Below are positions 36,962 through 45,801 of a stretch of 64,000 bases of DNA, in pieces. Position 1 is the stretch's first letter. Each line of letters opens with the position of its first letter. The position numbers were made by a program, and so were the translations under genes. Origin of the DNA: Minicystis rosea (GTDB lineage Bacteria; Myxococcota_A; Polyangia; Polyangiales; Polyangiaceae); NCBI GenBank assembly GCA_001931535.1, contig CP016211.1, forward strand, positions 2,756,501 to 2,820,500, in the 5' to 3' direction. The notes beneath the pieces were generated by a model. That model searched no databases and was not told the DNA's origin. It worked only from the letters and a program-made list of their open reading frames with translations.

Positions 36962-37311
36962 TCAGCCCACGGCCGCGAGGATCCAGGCGATGGCCGCGTC
37001 GACGTCGCCGGTCTTCGAGAAGACCGGGCCGAGGCGCCGGGCCTCGTCGAGCACGGGCGGGGCCCCGCCGGCCGTCAAGAAGGCGATGGGCAGCGCGGGG
37101 GCGGCGCGGCGCAGGCGCTCGGCCACATCGGTGCCGAGGCCGTCGCCGAGCTCCAAATCGAGGAGGGCGGCGGCGAAGCTGCGCGCGTCGACGTCGAGGG
37201 TCTCCCGGCTCGAGGAGAGCACCGTCACGCGAAGACCGTGCTCGCCGAGGAGCTTCGCGGTGGCGGCCCGCGCCAGGGGGAGTCGTCCACGAACAGGACG
37301 GAGACCGACAT
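36962..37311 (-). pseudogene. Single-domain response regulator with one-base frameshift
   Basis: From ATG 37311 the product starts MSVSVLFVDDSP and then shifts out of frame. Adding one base to the five-G run at 37276-37280 (C on the coding strand) gives a complete receiver of about 116 residues. It has the acidic pair in FVDDSPLARAATAKLL, the phospho-aspartate in AALLDLELGDGLGTDV, the threonine in AFLTAGG and the lysine in FSKTGD. It has no output domain. It would accept phosphate from a kinase elsewhere. Either a sequencing gap or a real pseudogene would explain this; the intact, conserved tail favours the former. Confidence 0.75.
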
Positions 37312-37408
37312 CCGCGCCCACGTTAGTTGATTTCAAAAGATCTGGCGAGCTTCCGGCAGGCGCGCGCGCGGCTTGCGCCGCCGTCGAACGCTGGGGTAAA
37401 GCCAGGCG

Positions 37409-38392
37409 ATGCCCGAGACGACCGCGCCCGATCCCACCCAAGTGCGACACGACTGGACGCTCGACGAGATCGTGGCCATTCACGATCTGCCTTTCTTCGA
37501 GCTGCTCGACCGCGCGCGCACGGTTCACCGCGCCCTTCACGACGCCAACGAGGTGCAGCTCTGCACGCTCCTCAGCGTCAAGACCGGCGGTTGCCCCGAG
37601 GATTGCGCGTACTGCCCGCAGTCGTCCCACTACGAGACCGAGGTCGGTCCGGAGAAGATGCTCGACGTCAACGCCGTGCTCGACGCGGCCAAGACGGCGC
37701 GCGAGCACGGCTCGACCCGCTTCTGCATGGGCGCGGCCTGGCGCGAGGTGAAGGACGGCCCCGCGTTCGAGCGCGTGCTCGACATGGTGCGCGGCGTGAA
37801 GTCCCTCGGCCTCGAGGCCTGCTGCACGCTCGGCATGCTCACCGAGGATCAGGCGCGCCGCCTCAAGGAAGCCGGGCTCGACGCGTACAACCACAACCTC
37901 GACACCAGCCGGCAGAACTACAAGTCGATCATCACCACCCGCGGCTACGACGAGCGCCTCGTCACGCTGCGCAACGTGCGCCGCGCGGGCATCACCGTGT
38001 GCTCCGGCGGGATCATCGGCATGGGCGAGAGCGTGGCCGATCGCTGCGGCATGCTGCTCGAGCTCGCGCGCCTCACGCCGCACCCCGAGAGCGTGCCCGT
38101 CAACGCGCTCGTCCGCGTCGAGGGGACGCCGCTCGCCGCCCTGCCGCCCATCGATCCCATCGACTTCGTGCGCATGATCGCGACGGCGCGCATCGTGTTC
38201 CCCCACGCGCGCGTGCGCCTCTCCGCGGGCCGCACGGATCTCTCGCGCGAGGTGCAGATGCTCTGCATGTACGCGGGCGCGAACTCGATCTTCTACGGCG
38301 AGCGCCTCCTCACCACGCCGAACCCCGGCCCCGACGCGGACGAGTCGCTCATCCGCTCGGCCGGCCTGACCCCGCTCGCGCCCGCGAGCTGA
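37409..38392 (+). CDS. bioB: Biotin synthase
   Basis: The enzyme has 327 residues. The radical-SAM cysteines are C62, C66 and C69 in CPEDCAYC. The second-cluster residues lie in [18 protein letters not shown] and [10 protein letters not shown]. It inserts sulfur into dethiobiotin to form biotin. [12 protein letters not shown] and GGIIGMGES are family hallmarks. It stands alone here, with no other biotin gene nearby. A hairpin follows the stop by 27 bases. Confidence 0.97.
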   Translation: MPETTAPDPTQVRHDWTLDEIVAIHDLPFFELLDRARTVHRALHDANEVQLCTLLSVKTGGCPEDCAYCPQSSHYETEVGPEKMLDVNAVLDAAKTAREHGSTRFCMGAAWREVKDGPAFERVLDMVRGVKSLGLEACCTLGMLTEDQARRLKEAGLDAYNHNLDTSRQNYKSIITTRGYDERLVTLRNVRRAGITVCSGGIIGMGESVADRCGMLLELARLTPHPESVPVNALVRVEGTPLAALPPIDPIDFVRMIATARIVFPHARVRLSAGRTDLSREVQMLCMYAGANSIFYGERLLTTPNPGPDADESLIRSAGLTPLAPAS

Positions 38393-38418
38393 TCCTTCCC
38401 GCCGTCGCTCCTTCCCGC

Positions 38419-38440
38419 GGAGGGGACGCGCATCCCCTCC
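38419..38440 (+). terminator. Hairpin after bioB
   Basis: GGAGGGGA (38419-38426) pairs with TCCCCTCC (38433-38440) around CGCGCA. It begins 26 bases after the bioB stop. A C-rich run follows, with no T-run. Confidence 0.5.
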
Positions 38441-38640
38441 GAAGCCCCCCGTCGTCACGCACACCACCGGCCGCGCTGCGTCACCGCAGCCGTCGGTCGC
38501 ACCGGGCGGAGACCGGCCGCCACGGAGCGCGCCTCGCACGACTTCGTGAAGCGCTTCGCGAAGAAGCGCGGCGTGCTCCGGCGACGGGCAGGTCGCTCGT
38601 CGGGGCGTTTCGGCGAAACGTGGATGCGGGACGCCTTGCT

Positions 38641-38930
38641 TGGCGTCGGCGAGGCCGCTGCACCGTTGCTTCGGTGCTGTCCGGTTGTCGGCGAGCCCCC
38701 TGCGGCTGCCGCAGGGGCCTTGCCGACTTTCGGCAACAGCCGGTGCAGCGCTGCGCCGTCTCTTGCCGGCGACCGGAAGAGGCCGGTGCAGCGCTGCAGG
38801 GGCCTCGCCCAAAAGTTGGCGAGCGTGCGGCGGCTGCCGCAGCAGTGGTTTCCGACGACCGGCAAAGGGTGCTGCAGCAGCGACGGGGCCCTCGCCAAAA
38901 GTTGGCGAGGCCGCTGCACCGTTGATCCGA
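38641..38930. repeat. Cluster of interleaved direct and inverted repeats after bioB
   Basis: A 21-base sequence is exactly repeated at 38648-38668 and 38904-38924. A 16-base sequence is repeated at 38739-38754 and 38782-38797, and it is close to an inverse of the first (GCTGCACCG against CGGTGCAGC). A third element, a near palindrome around AAAAGTTGGCGAG, occurs at 38804-38823 and 38891-38909. A further stem CTGCGGCTGCCGCAG lies near 38700-38714. All frames across it are open for long stretches, but the translations are Ala/Arg-rich and unrelated to known proteins. The surrounding 38393-39038 holds no supported gene. Confidence 0.65.
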
Positions 38931-39038
38931 GCGTTGCCGACGCGGCGCCACCCCTGAATCACCGAGGATCGCGGGAAGAGCGCCTGCCGGCGGAGAGGGT
39001 GCGACATGAGGCAGAGGCGCCTCCGTACGCCTCCGGGA

Positions 39039-40097
39039 TCAGGCGTCGGCCGCGAGCGGTCGCACGCGCGCGACGAGCTCCCGCAGAAACACGTCGCCGT
39101 GCGTGGCGTAGGCGAAGTGCGCCGCGCCGGGAATCATCACCACCGCGCGCTTGGGCGCGCGCAGCGTGGGCGCGTATTCGGCGACGAGCGCGGCCGGCGT
39201 CTGGAGGTCTTCTTCGCCGGTGAAGAAGAACGCGGGCACGCCGAGCTCCATCCCGGGATCGAGGCGGAAGCTCAGGATCGATGGCCACAACGTGTCGATG
39301 CTGTGCGCGAAGCCGCGGTAGAAATCGGCGACGTCCTTCAAGGTGCCACCGGGCGCGAGCAACAGGGTTTCGGTCCGCTCCGTGACGATGCGGCGCTCGG
39401 CTTCGGGCATCGTGGAGACGAGCAGGCGGCGCTGCGTGCGCAGATCTTCTCGGCTCGGATAAGGCGGTGGTCCGATGCGCTCGAGCTCCGCCGCGCCGGC
39501 GTCGTCTCCGCGAGCGCGCAGCCGCGCGAGGGTCGCGGCATGAGACATCGATTCGCCTCGCGCCACGTCGACCACCTGCCCGGTGCCGACGTACGCGCAG
39601 AAGAGATCGGGGCGGCGGCGGATCATCTCCACGCCGAGCATGCTGCCCCACGAGTGGCCGAGCAGGACGATGCGGCGACGGCCGAGCCGAGCGCGGAGAT
39701 GCTCGGCCAGCGCGAGGCCATCGGCGACGATGCGATCGAACGTCAACAGGCTCGCTCGTCCGTGGCGCCCGAACGTGCGGCCGGCGCCGCGCTGGTCCCA
39801 GATCACGACGGTGAGCTGCTGCTCCCACGAGGCGAGCTGTCGATACGCGAGCAAGCTCATGGCCGCGCCCGGCCCGCCATGGAGGAACAAGAGCACGGGC
39901 GCCGCGCGGTCGTGGCCGCGCACCGCCACCCATTGCTCGAGGCCGTCGAGCTCGACGAAGCCGGCCTCGTCGATGCCGCCTTCGGGGATGCGCGCTGCGA
40001 CGGCGCGCGATCGCTGCGCGATCCGGCGTAGGAGGAGGGCCGAGCCGGCGCTGCCCGCCGCCGCGATCGAGAAGCCGCGCGCGAGTTTCGAAAGCAT
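39039..40097 (-). CDS. Alpha/beta hydrolase, proline-iminopeptidase-like
   Basis: The protein has 352 residues. An N-terminal hydrophobic stretch (GFSIAAAGSAGSALLL, about 8-23) could be a signal anchor. The oxyanion loop HGGPGAAMSLL is the hallmark of the proline iminopeptidase (S33) branch. GHSWGSMLGVEMIRRRPDLF is the nucleophile elbow, GEEDLQTP holds the acid and GAAHFAYATHGD the histidine. S33 enzymes cut N-terminal proline or hydrolyse esters. The start at 40097 is an ATG. The gene follows the response regulator by 169 bases in the same direction. Confidence 0.87.
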   Translation of the reverse strand: MLSKLARGFSIAAAGSAGSALLLRRIAQRSRAVAARIPEGGIDEAGFVELDGLEQWVAVRGHDRAAPVLLFLHGGPGAAMSLLAYRQLASWEQQLTVVIWDQRGAGRTFGRHGRASLLTFDRIVADGLALAEHLRARLGRRRIVLLGHSWGSMLGVEMIRRRPDLFCAYVGTGQVVDVARGESMSHAATLARLRARGDDAGAAELERIGPPPYPSREDLRTQRRLLVSTMPEAERRIVTERTETLLLAPGGTLKDVADFYRGFAHSIDTLWPSILSFRLDPGMELGVPAFFFTGEEDLQTPAALVAEYAPTLRAPKRAVVMIPGAAHFAYATHGDVFLRELVARVRPLAADA

Positions 40098-40266
40098 GGT
40101 TTGCCGAGCTTACGATGTCGCTCGCGGCGACCTCGCTCGCGCATTCACGCTGGGCGGCAGGCGGTGCTCGGTGCGATCAGGACCGCCGGCCAGAAATTCT
40201 GGTCGGCGGTGCTGGGCGGCGCGAAGCGCGGTGGGGTTTGGGCGAAGCCCCGTCGGGCCCGATGAG

Positions 40267-40701
40267 CTAGGCGCTCTTGCGCAGGGCCTTGGGCGTGCTG
40301 TCCGCCCGCGTGGCAGCGTCGATCTCGGCGAGGAGATCCTCCAGCACGAACGGCTTCGAGAGCACGCGCATGCGGCCGGTGTCGACGGCGAACTCGGGAT
40401 CGGCGAGCCCCGTCATCAGCACCACGGGCGCATCGACACCGGCGGCGGTGAGCGCATCGGCGAGCTCCGATCCGGTCAGCCGCGGCATGATGAAGTCGCA
40501 GAGCACCAGATCGGGTGCGGGGCTTTGACGGAGGCGGTCGAGGGCGGTCGTGGGATCGGTGAATCCTTCGACCAAGATACCCTGGTCACCGAGGAGAGCT
40601 GCGAGGCTGTCGACGATGTCGGGATCGTCATCGATGATGACGACGTTGGCTGCAGGGCGCGGACTGGGAGAGATGAGATCGATTTGTCGATGTGGAGGCA
40701 T
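40267..40701 (-). CDS. Response regulator, receiver domain only
   Basis: The protein has 144 residues: a short N-terminal extension, then a receiver domain. The acidic cluster is D24-D26 (IIDDDPDIVDSL), the phospho-acceptor is D69 in LVLCDFIMP, the switch threonine is T97 in LMTGLAD and the lysine is K116 in SKPF. There is no output domain, so it probably works through protein contacts or as a phosphate relay. A second, frameshifted stand-alone receiver lies at 36962. No kinase is adjacent. Confidence 0.92.
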   Translation of the reverse strand: MPPHRQIDLISPSPRPAANVVIIDDDPDIVDSLAALLGDQGILVEGFTDPTTALDRLRQSPAPDLVLCDFIMPRLTGSELADALTAAGVDAPVVLMTGLADPEFAVDTGRMRVLSKPFVLEDLLAEIDAATRADSTPKALRKSA

Positions 40702-40975
40702 ACCTGGAATGCCCCGGTCGTAGGGCCGAGGCGTCGTTAGCGTTGCTCGCAGGCTGCGTGCTGTCGAGGTCGAGGTGACGATCCTTTCGGGAAGATCCGT
40801 GAAATCTGGATCGAGCGGAGGCGATGGATGTGATCGCCGCCACGCCGCGCACGCATTCGTGTGAAGCCTGGAGCCCGCGCGGCCGACGGACGTGCTCGTG
40901 CGTCTTCACGCGACAGCCGAATGACACGCCGTGACTGGATCAAGGGGCCCGCTCGCGCCCCCATCGCCACGCTAC

Positions 40976-41137
40976 GATCAGCGCTGGCTCGTCCAGCGCG
41001 GGGTTTGGGGCCGCTTGCGGCCCCATCGTGATCAGCGCTGGCTCGTCCAGCGCGGGGTTTGGGGCCGCTTGCGGCCCCATCGTGATCAGCGCTGGCTCGT
41101 CCAGCGCGGGGTTTGGGGCCGCTTGCGGCCCCATCGC
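40976..41137. repeat. Three tandem 54-base repeats, each with two hairpins
   Basis: Units start at 40976, 41030 and 41084 and are virtually identical. Each contains GCGCTGG-CTCGT-CCAGCGC and GGGGCCGC-TT-GCGGCCCC, two perfect hairpins. The array is bracketed by the same sequence CCATCGCCACGCTACG, at 40961 and 41132. A 66-residue minus-strand frame is open because 54 is a multiple of three, but its translation is only the repeat (GPQAAPNPALDEPAL) and I do not call it a gene. There are no spacers, so it is not CRISPR. It lies just after the cytochrome-like gene and may end its transcript. Confidence 0.85.
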
Positions 41138-41141
41138 CACG

Positions 41142-41507
41142 CTACGGCGCGCCGCACGCGAGCCACTCGGCGAGCTTGTCGCGTTGCTCGCGCGGGGGAT
41201 CGTCGGGCCCGATCGGCATCGACGCGTTCGGCCCGGCGGAGCGCGCGAAGATGCGCGCCTTGTGCTGGCGCACCTGCTCCACCGTGTCGAACACGTAGCC
41301 CTCGGGAGCGCCCTCGCGCTCGCCCGACGGGGCCGAGTGACAACGGTTGCAATTGGCCGCGAAGAACGTGCCGCCGAAGCCCGCGTAGGTGAGCTTCGTC
41401 CCGCCGGGAGGGCAGGGGAAGTCTTCGATCTCGAGCACCTCGCACCCCGACGCGGGCACGATCGCGAGGAGCAACACCAGCATGCCGAGGATGGATCGCA
41501 TCGTCAC
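41142..41507 (-). CDS. Small lipoprotein with c-type heme motif
   Basis: The protein has 121 residues. The signal ends in PASGC with Cys22 as a likely lipidation site. CNRCH at residues 53-57 is a CXXCH heme-attachment motif, and a methionine in NASMPIGPDD could be the distal ligand. FGGTFFAANCNRCHS is the pattern of Planctomycete-type and myxobacterial surface cytochrome domains. The GTG at 41507 overlaps the stop of the upstream gene as GTGA; an ATG at 41501 also fits. It may carry electrons at the outer membrane. Confidence 0.78.
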   Translation of the reverse strand: MTMRSILGMLVLLLAIVPASGCEVLEIEDFPCPPGGTKLTYAGFGGTFFAANCNRCHSAPSGEREGAPEGYVFDTVEQVRQHKARIFARSAGPNASMPIGPDDPPREQRDKLAEWLACGAP

Positions 41508-42073
41508 AGCGCGTAGTTGAAGCCGATGCCCGCGATGCCGCCGGCGTAGATGCCGGGGCCGCGCACGTCGGGAAAGCCGGTGAGCACGGCCTCGATGGTG
41601 CCGTGGAATTGGAAGCCCTTGTGCTCCTTGAAGGGCAAGTCGACGCCGAGCGCGCCCTCGAATCCGCCGCGGTGGCGAATGCCGTCACCCACGCCGAGGA
41701 GCGCGCCGAACGCGTCCGCCTTCACGGCGGACCACGGCTCCTCGTGCTGGTGCACGAGCCCGAAGCGCGCATAGGGCCGCGTGGACCCGATCTTGGCCCA
41801 CAGCTGCACGCCGATCTGGACGAGCTCGAGCACGCGCTGATCGGTGTTGGCGTAGCCGGCCCGGAGCAGGATGTACGGCGCGACGATGTCCTTGAAGCGA
41901 TAGCCGAAGCGCAGCCCCGCGAAGCCGGTGCCGTCGGTCCGCCACGATGATCCTTGCCCACCGGCGAGCACGGAGAACTGGATCTCCCCAGCGCTCGCAA
42001 TGCTCGCGACGCTCGTCACCGCGAGCGCCATCAGCGCGCCCGCGGCGCGCACGTGCATGGGAGTACGTCGCAT
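41504..42073 (-). CDS. Putative outer-membrane beta-barrel protein
   Basis: The product has 189 residues. A signal peptide ends in SIASAGEI. The mature part alternates short hydrophobic strands (IQFSVLAGGQGSSW, GLRFGYRFKDIVAPYILLRAGYA) and ends in GIGFNYAL, a hydrophobic C-terminus typical of outer-membrane barrels. I chose ATG 42073 because it starts directly with the signal peptide (MRRTPMHVRAAG); longer in-frame starts add no homology. Its stop is coupled to the cytochrome-like lipoprotein, so the two may form a surface unit. Confidence 0.72.
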   Translation of the reverse strand: MRRTPMHVRAAGALMALAVTSVASIASAGEIQFSVLAGGQGSSWRTDGTGFAGLRFGYRFKDIVAPYILLRAGYANTDQRVLELVQIGVQLWAKIGSTRPYARFGLVHQHEEPWSAVKADAFGALLGVGDGIRHRGGFEGALGVDLPFKEHKGFQFHGTIEAVLTGFPDVRGPGIYAGGIAGIGFNYAL

Positions 42074-42182
42074 CTGGAGACGACTCGTTGCGCCTGATCC
42101 CATGTCCATTCGCGCCGCGCACATTTCCGACGCGTTCGGCGTCGGGCGTCAACTGCTCACGAAGCCGGCGCGACGCGGTCGC

Positions 42183-42371
42183 AGGCGCGTACGTCGATAC
42201 TCACCGCGATCGTCGACATGGGCCCGATGGATCGCAGTGAGGCTGTGCACGCAGCGTGGCGCGTGCAGCGAATGCTCATGAAGCAGGCGCGTACGTCAGT
42301 GCTCACCGCGATCATCGAGATGGGCCCGAGCGATCGCGGTGAGGCTCTGCACGCATCGTGGTGCGCGCACC
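42183..42371. repeat. Two imperfect 102-base direct repeats with internal stems
   Basis: Copy 1 begins at 42183 and copy 2 at 42285. Each contains a 12-base stem: CTCACCGCGATC against GATCGCGGTGAG in copy 2, with one mismatch in copy 1. The array lies between the MopE-like gene stop and the barrel gene start, so it may end or attenuate the upstream transcript. Long open frames across it are repeats, not genes. Confidence 0.65.
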
Positions 42372-42372
42372 G

Positions 42373-43902
42373 TCAGGGGAGCTGGCCGCCGGTGATCCAG
42401 GCTTGGATCGTCGACTGCTCCGCGGCCGTGAGGCAGGCGGGCTTGCCGGCGTCGAGCGTGGGGTTGCCGGTGCAGCCGGCCCCCTGCGGCATGCTGCCGT
42501 TCTGGATGCGCACGATGGCGCAGGCGCCCTTGGTCTTGCCGGCGCAGACCGTCGAGGGCTTCTGCGAGTCGGTGTAGCTCGTGGCGAAGTTGCCGCCGCC
42601 GCTGCCGAGCTGCGTGTGGCAAGGCGCGCAGTGGGCCGCGAGGATCGGCTGCACGTTGGCCGCGTACGTGACGGTCGGGCAGCCCTCGTTCACCTGACCG
42701 TCGCAGTTGTCGTCGACGGTGTTGGAGCAGGTCTCGCTGGCGGCGGGGAGCACCTCGCCGGTGCAGGCGCCGTAGGCCGTTCCCAGCGCGTTGCACGTCT
42801 TCGTGCCGGCTTTGCACTGGCCCACGCCCGCCGTGCCCGCCGGGCCGCTGTAGCAGGACGCCGTGGTGCCGGGCACGCACACGCAGCCGGGGCCGCTCTC
42901 GTTCACCTTGCCATCACAGTTGTCGTCGTCGGGCGTGTTGCACGTCTCGGTTTGGGGCAGCACCTCGCCGACGCAGGCGCCCATCGCGGTGCCTTGATCG
43001 TTGCACTGCGCGAGCCCGTGCTTGCAGATGCCGACGGCCTCCGTGCCCGCAGGGCCCGTGTAGCAATTGACCATCTGACCAGGCGGGCAGACGCAACCCG
43101 TGCCCTCCTCGTTCACCTGACCGTCGCAGTCGTCGTCCTCGGGCGTGCTGCAGGTCTCCGGCTTGGGGAGCACTTCGCCGACGCAGGCGCCGAAGCCGGT
43201 GCCCTGGGCGTTGCAGGTCTGCGTGCCGCCCTTGCACGGGCCCACGTTCTCGGTGCCCGCGGGCCCCGAGTAACACGGCTGCATCGTGCCCGGCGTGCAC
43301 GCACAGCCCGCGGCGGGATCGTTGGTGAGCCCGTTGCAATCGTCGTCGCTGGGCGTGAAGCAATCTTCCGGCACGGGGAGCACTTGGCCCACGCACGCGC
43401 CGAACGACTTGCCATCCGCGGCACAGGTCTTCTTGCCGCCTTTGCAGAGGCCGATGTTCTCGGTGCCGGCCGGGCCTTCGTAGCACCCCGACTCCTCGCC
43501 CGGCGTGCACACGCAGCCGGCGGAAGCATCGAGGGCGGTGCCGTTGCAGTCGTCGTCTTCCGGGGTCGAGCAGTCTTCGGCGGGCGCGGGAAGCACTTCA
43601 CCTTCGCATGCGCCGTAGCCGCTGCCGTCGGCGGCGCACGTCTCCGTGCCCGACTTGCAGAGGCCGACATCCTTGGTGCTGGCGGGGCCGGTGTAACAAG
43701 CCCTGGTGGTGCCGGGCTCGCATGCCGGGCCGCCGCCCGTGCCGGTGGAGCTCGACGTGCTCGTGCTCGAGCTGCTCGCGGTCGCGCCTCCGGTGCCGCC
43801 CGTGCCGCCGGTCTCCGAGCCACCACAGCCCGGAGACGATAAGGCCGCCACGATGGAGAAGAGACACGCGCCGACAAGAACGGAGGTTCGCGCAAAGCTC
43901 AT
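42373..43902 (-). CDS. MopE-like Cys-repeat surface protein with C-terminal heme motif
   Basis: The protein has 509 residues. A signal ends at SSPGCGG (probable lipidation), followed by a Ser/Thr/Gly spacer. Five tandem repeats of about 68 residues follow, each with a CYTGPAGTE-VG-CK-G-like block, an FGACVGEVLP block and a DDDCDG-VNE block, the last a likely calcium-binding motif as in MopE. The last 110 residues carry CAPCH (heme CXXCH) in a PSCyt-like domain and a QGAGC ending. It may be an extracellular metal- or electron-handling protein. Related repeats occur in many myxobacterial surface proteins. Confidence 0.87.
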   Translation of the reverse strand: MSFARTSVLVGACLFSIVAALSSPGCGGSETGGTGGTGGATASSSSTSTSSSTGTGGGPACEPGTTRACYTGPASTKDVGLCKSGTETCAADGSGYGACEGEVLPAPAEDCSTPEDDDCNGTALDASAGCVCTPGEESGCYEGPAGTENIGLCKGGKKTCAADGKSFGACVGQVLPVPEDCFTPSDDDCNGLTNDPAAGCACTPGTMQPCYSGPAGTENVGPCKGGTQTCNAQGTGFGACVGEVLPKPETCSTPEDDDCDGQVNEEGTGCVCPPGQMVNCYTGPAGTEAVGICKHGLAQCNDQGTAMGACVGEVLPQTETCNTPDDDNCDGKVNESGPGCVCVPGTTASCYSGPAGTAGVGQCKAGTKTCNALGTAYGACTGEVLPAASETCSNTVDDNCDGQVNEGCPTVTYAANVQPILAAHCAPCHTQLGSGGGNFATSYTDSQKPSTVCAGKTKGACAIVRIQNGSMPQGAGCTGNPTLDAGKPACLTAAEQSTIQAWITGGQLP

Positions 43903-43953
43903 GACTGCGGAGCGTACGTGGGCAGCGCGCCCCGGTAAACTCCCTTGTCCAAA

Positions 43954-43997
43954 GAGCCATCGCATCGTGCCGGCGAGCACGATGCGATGCATGGCTC
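43954..43997 (-). terminator. Terminator overlapping the mscS stop
   Basis: CGCATCGTGC (43961-43970) pairs with GCACGATGCG (43977-43986) around CGGCGA. An outer pair GAGCCAT/ATGGCTC extends the stem past a four-base bulge. On the minus strand it is followed by CTCTTTGG. The stem includes the mscS stop at 43996-43998. Confidence 0.7.
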
Positions 43998-45606
43998 AGC
44001 TCGGCGGAGCGCCGCTCTCGAAGCGGATCGCGTGCGTCGGATAAGCGAGCTTGGCGCCGGCCTTCTCGACGATGTCCAAGAGGCCGAGGAGCGTGTCCTC
44101 GCGCATCACGAGGAAGTCGTCCCAGACGGTGGTTTGAAACCAGGCGAGGATCTCGATGTCGAGCGAGTCGTCGCCGATCTTGGCCAGGGCGACGTTCATG
44201 TCCGGCCAGATCCTCGGGTGCGCTTTGAGGAGCGCGCGCGTGCCTTCGAGGATGGCGCGCACGGATGCCGCGCTCGTGCCGCGCTCGAGCTGGAGGGTGC
44301 AACCGAGCTTGATGCGATCGCGCTGCGTGAACGACTCGATGCGCATGTCCGCGAGCTTGCCGTTGGGGATCGTGACCAGCGTGCGATCGAGCGTGCGAAT
44401 GCGCGTGGATCGCAGGCCGATGGACTCGACGGTGCCGGAGACGAGGCCGTCGACGGTGATGTAGTCGCCCACGCGGAAGGGTTGATCGACGCCGATGGAG
44501 AGCGAGCCGAAGAGGTTCTCCACCGTCTTCTGCGCGGCGAGCGCGATGGCGACACCGCCGATGCCGAGGCCGGCGACGAGGCTCCCGACCGGATATCCGA
44601 GCGCCGAGAGCGTGGCGATGATGGTCACCACGAACACGGCCACCTTGAGCGCGCGCGTGCCGAGGGGCACGAGCGATCGCGCCGCCGGGTTGGTCTGCGT
44701 CGTGGGCCGATCGAGCAGGCGCGCGCCGCCGATCTCGATGCTGCGCTCCACGAACCAGAGCACCGCCACGTAGAACCCGGCCTGCACGATGCGCCCCATG
44801 AACGCTTCCGCCGGCGGATAGAGCGCGAGCCGAGGCAGCGCGAGGTTCACCGCGACGACGGCCCAGAGGAGCGTGAGCGGCGCCCCGAGGCGCGAGAGGA
44901 GCGCGTCGTCCCACGTCGCCTTGGTGCGCAGAACGACGCGCCCGAGCGCCTTGCGCGTGCACCACCCGAGGACGTTCCCGGCCCCGAGCGCCAGCAGGAA
45001 CAGCACGGGGAACGCGATCCACTGCCACCACAGCATCTCCTGCGGTCCCGGCCGCAGCAGCCGTTCGGGCAGGTAGTCGCGCACCCAGCGATCGCGCAGG
45101 CGCCCGTACCAATCGTCGATGTGATCGACGGTGTTGCGCGAGAAGAGCCAGCGCGGGCCATCGGCCAAGTGCTTGCGCACGAGCCGCACGGGCTCGGGCC
45201 CATTGGGGCCGGGCACGGTGCCAATCTCCTCGACGCCCGCAGGGAGCTTGTCGGACGCATCTCCCCAGGGCTTGCCGGAGACTTGCTCCAGCTTGATCCA
45301 GATCTGCGCGTCGATGACGGCCTTGAGCCGCCGCGCGTACTGCGCGCCGTCGTGCTTCTGCGCTTCGGTGAGATCGAGATAGGCCGCGGCCTCGCCGTAC
45401 TCGCCGGCGCGGCACAGCCCCATGAATCGTCGCAGCGACGCGCGCGGCGAGTCCGGCGTGGCGTCGTCGACCACGGGCGGCGGCGCGGGCGGCGCCGGAG
45501 GCACGAGGGAGCCGATCGTCACCGGCTTCGGATCGACGGCTCCCGCGGGCTTGGCCGCGAGGACCGAGATCGCGAGCACGAAGACGAACAGCAAGCGCGA
45601 ACGCAT
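43996..45606 (-). CDS. MscS-family mechanosensitive channel with long periplasmic N-terminus
   Basis: The protein has 536 residues. After a signal peptide (LLFVFVLAISVLAAKPAGA), a soluble helical domain of about 170 residues precedes several membrane spans. The pore helix and the beta domain are plain: GGVAIALAAQKTVENLFGSL, SIGVDQPFRVGDYI, VESIGLRSTRIRTLDRTLVTIPNGKL. The C-terminal alpha-beta domain completes the fold. MscS channels open under membrane tension to release solutes. It lies 195 bases after lpxB in the same direction. Confidence 0.93.
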   Translation of the reverse strand: MRSRLLFVFVLAISVLAAKPAGAVDPKPVTIGSLVPPAPPAPPPVVDDATPDSPRASLRRFMGLCRAGEYGEAAAYLDLTEAQKHDGAQYARRLKAVIDAQIWIKLEQVSGKPWGDASDKLPAGVEEIGTVPGPNGPEPVRLVRKHLADGPRWLFSRNTVDHIDDWYGRLRDRWVRDYLPERLLRPGPQEMLWWQWIAFPVLFLLALGAGNVLGWCTRKALGRVVLRTKATWDDALLSRLGAPLTLLWAVVAVNLALPRLALYPPAEAFMGRIVQAGFYVAVLWFVERSIEIGGARLLDRPTTQTNPAARSLVPLGTRALKVAVFVVTIIATLSALGYPVGSLVAGLGIGGVAIALAAQKTVENLFGSLSIGVDQPFRVGDYITVDGLVSGTVESIGLRSTRIRTLDRTLVTIPNGKLADMRIESFTQRDRIKLGCTLQLERGTSAASVRAILEGTRALLKAHPRIWPDMNVALAKIGDDSLDIEILAWFQTTVWDDFLVMREDTLLGLLDIVEKAGAKLAYPTHAIRFESGAPPS

Positions 45607-45703
45607 GGGCCGGTGCCTACCACGGACTTCGCGGGTGGGAAGGCCGATCGAGACGTGAGACACGGGACGCCGCCGTGCCGTCATCCAGCCTTCTCGCGGA
45701 CCG

Positions 45704-45777
45704 CGGCACGGAATCGGGCCGGATTGCTCGGGAATTATTGCAGGGATGCGCCGTTCACCGCGCTTCTGGAAGCGCGG
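45704..45777. terminator. Hairpins after lpxB
   Basis: CCGCGCTTC and GAAGCGCGG (45758-45777) form a nine-base-pair stem with a TG loop, 25 bases beyond the lpxB stop. A second stem pairs CCGTGCCG (45673-45680) with CGGCACGG (45704-45711). The only T-run (TTTT) follows the first stem on the plus strand, so strand assignment is uncertain. Confidence 0.4.
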
Positions 45778-45801
45778 CCGTTTTGCACGGCGCCCCGCGT
45801 G

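Noticed and set aside
38546..39223. Plus-strand gene of 225 residues across the repeat cluster
   Set aside because: It covers the repeat mosaic and runs antisense through the hydrolase gene. Its translation is Ala/Arg-rich with no domain, and the opposite strand is equally open.
40976..41137. CRISPR array
   Set aside because: The 54-base units are contiguous with no spacers, there are only three, and no cas gene is nearby.
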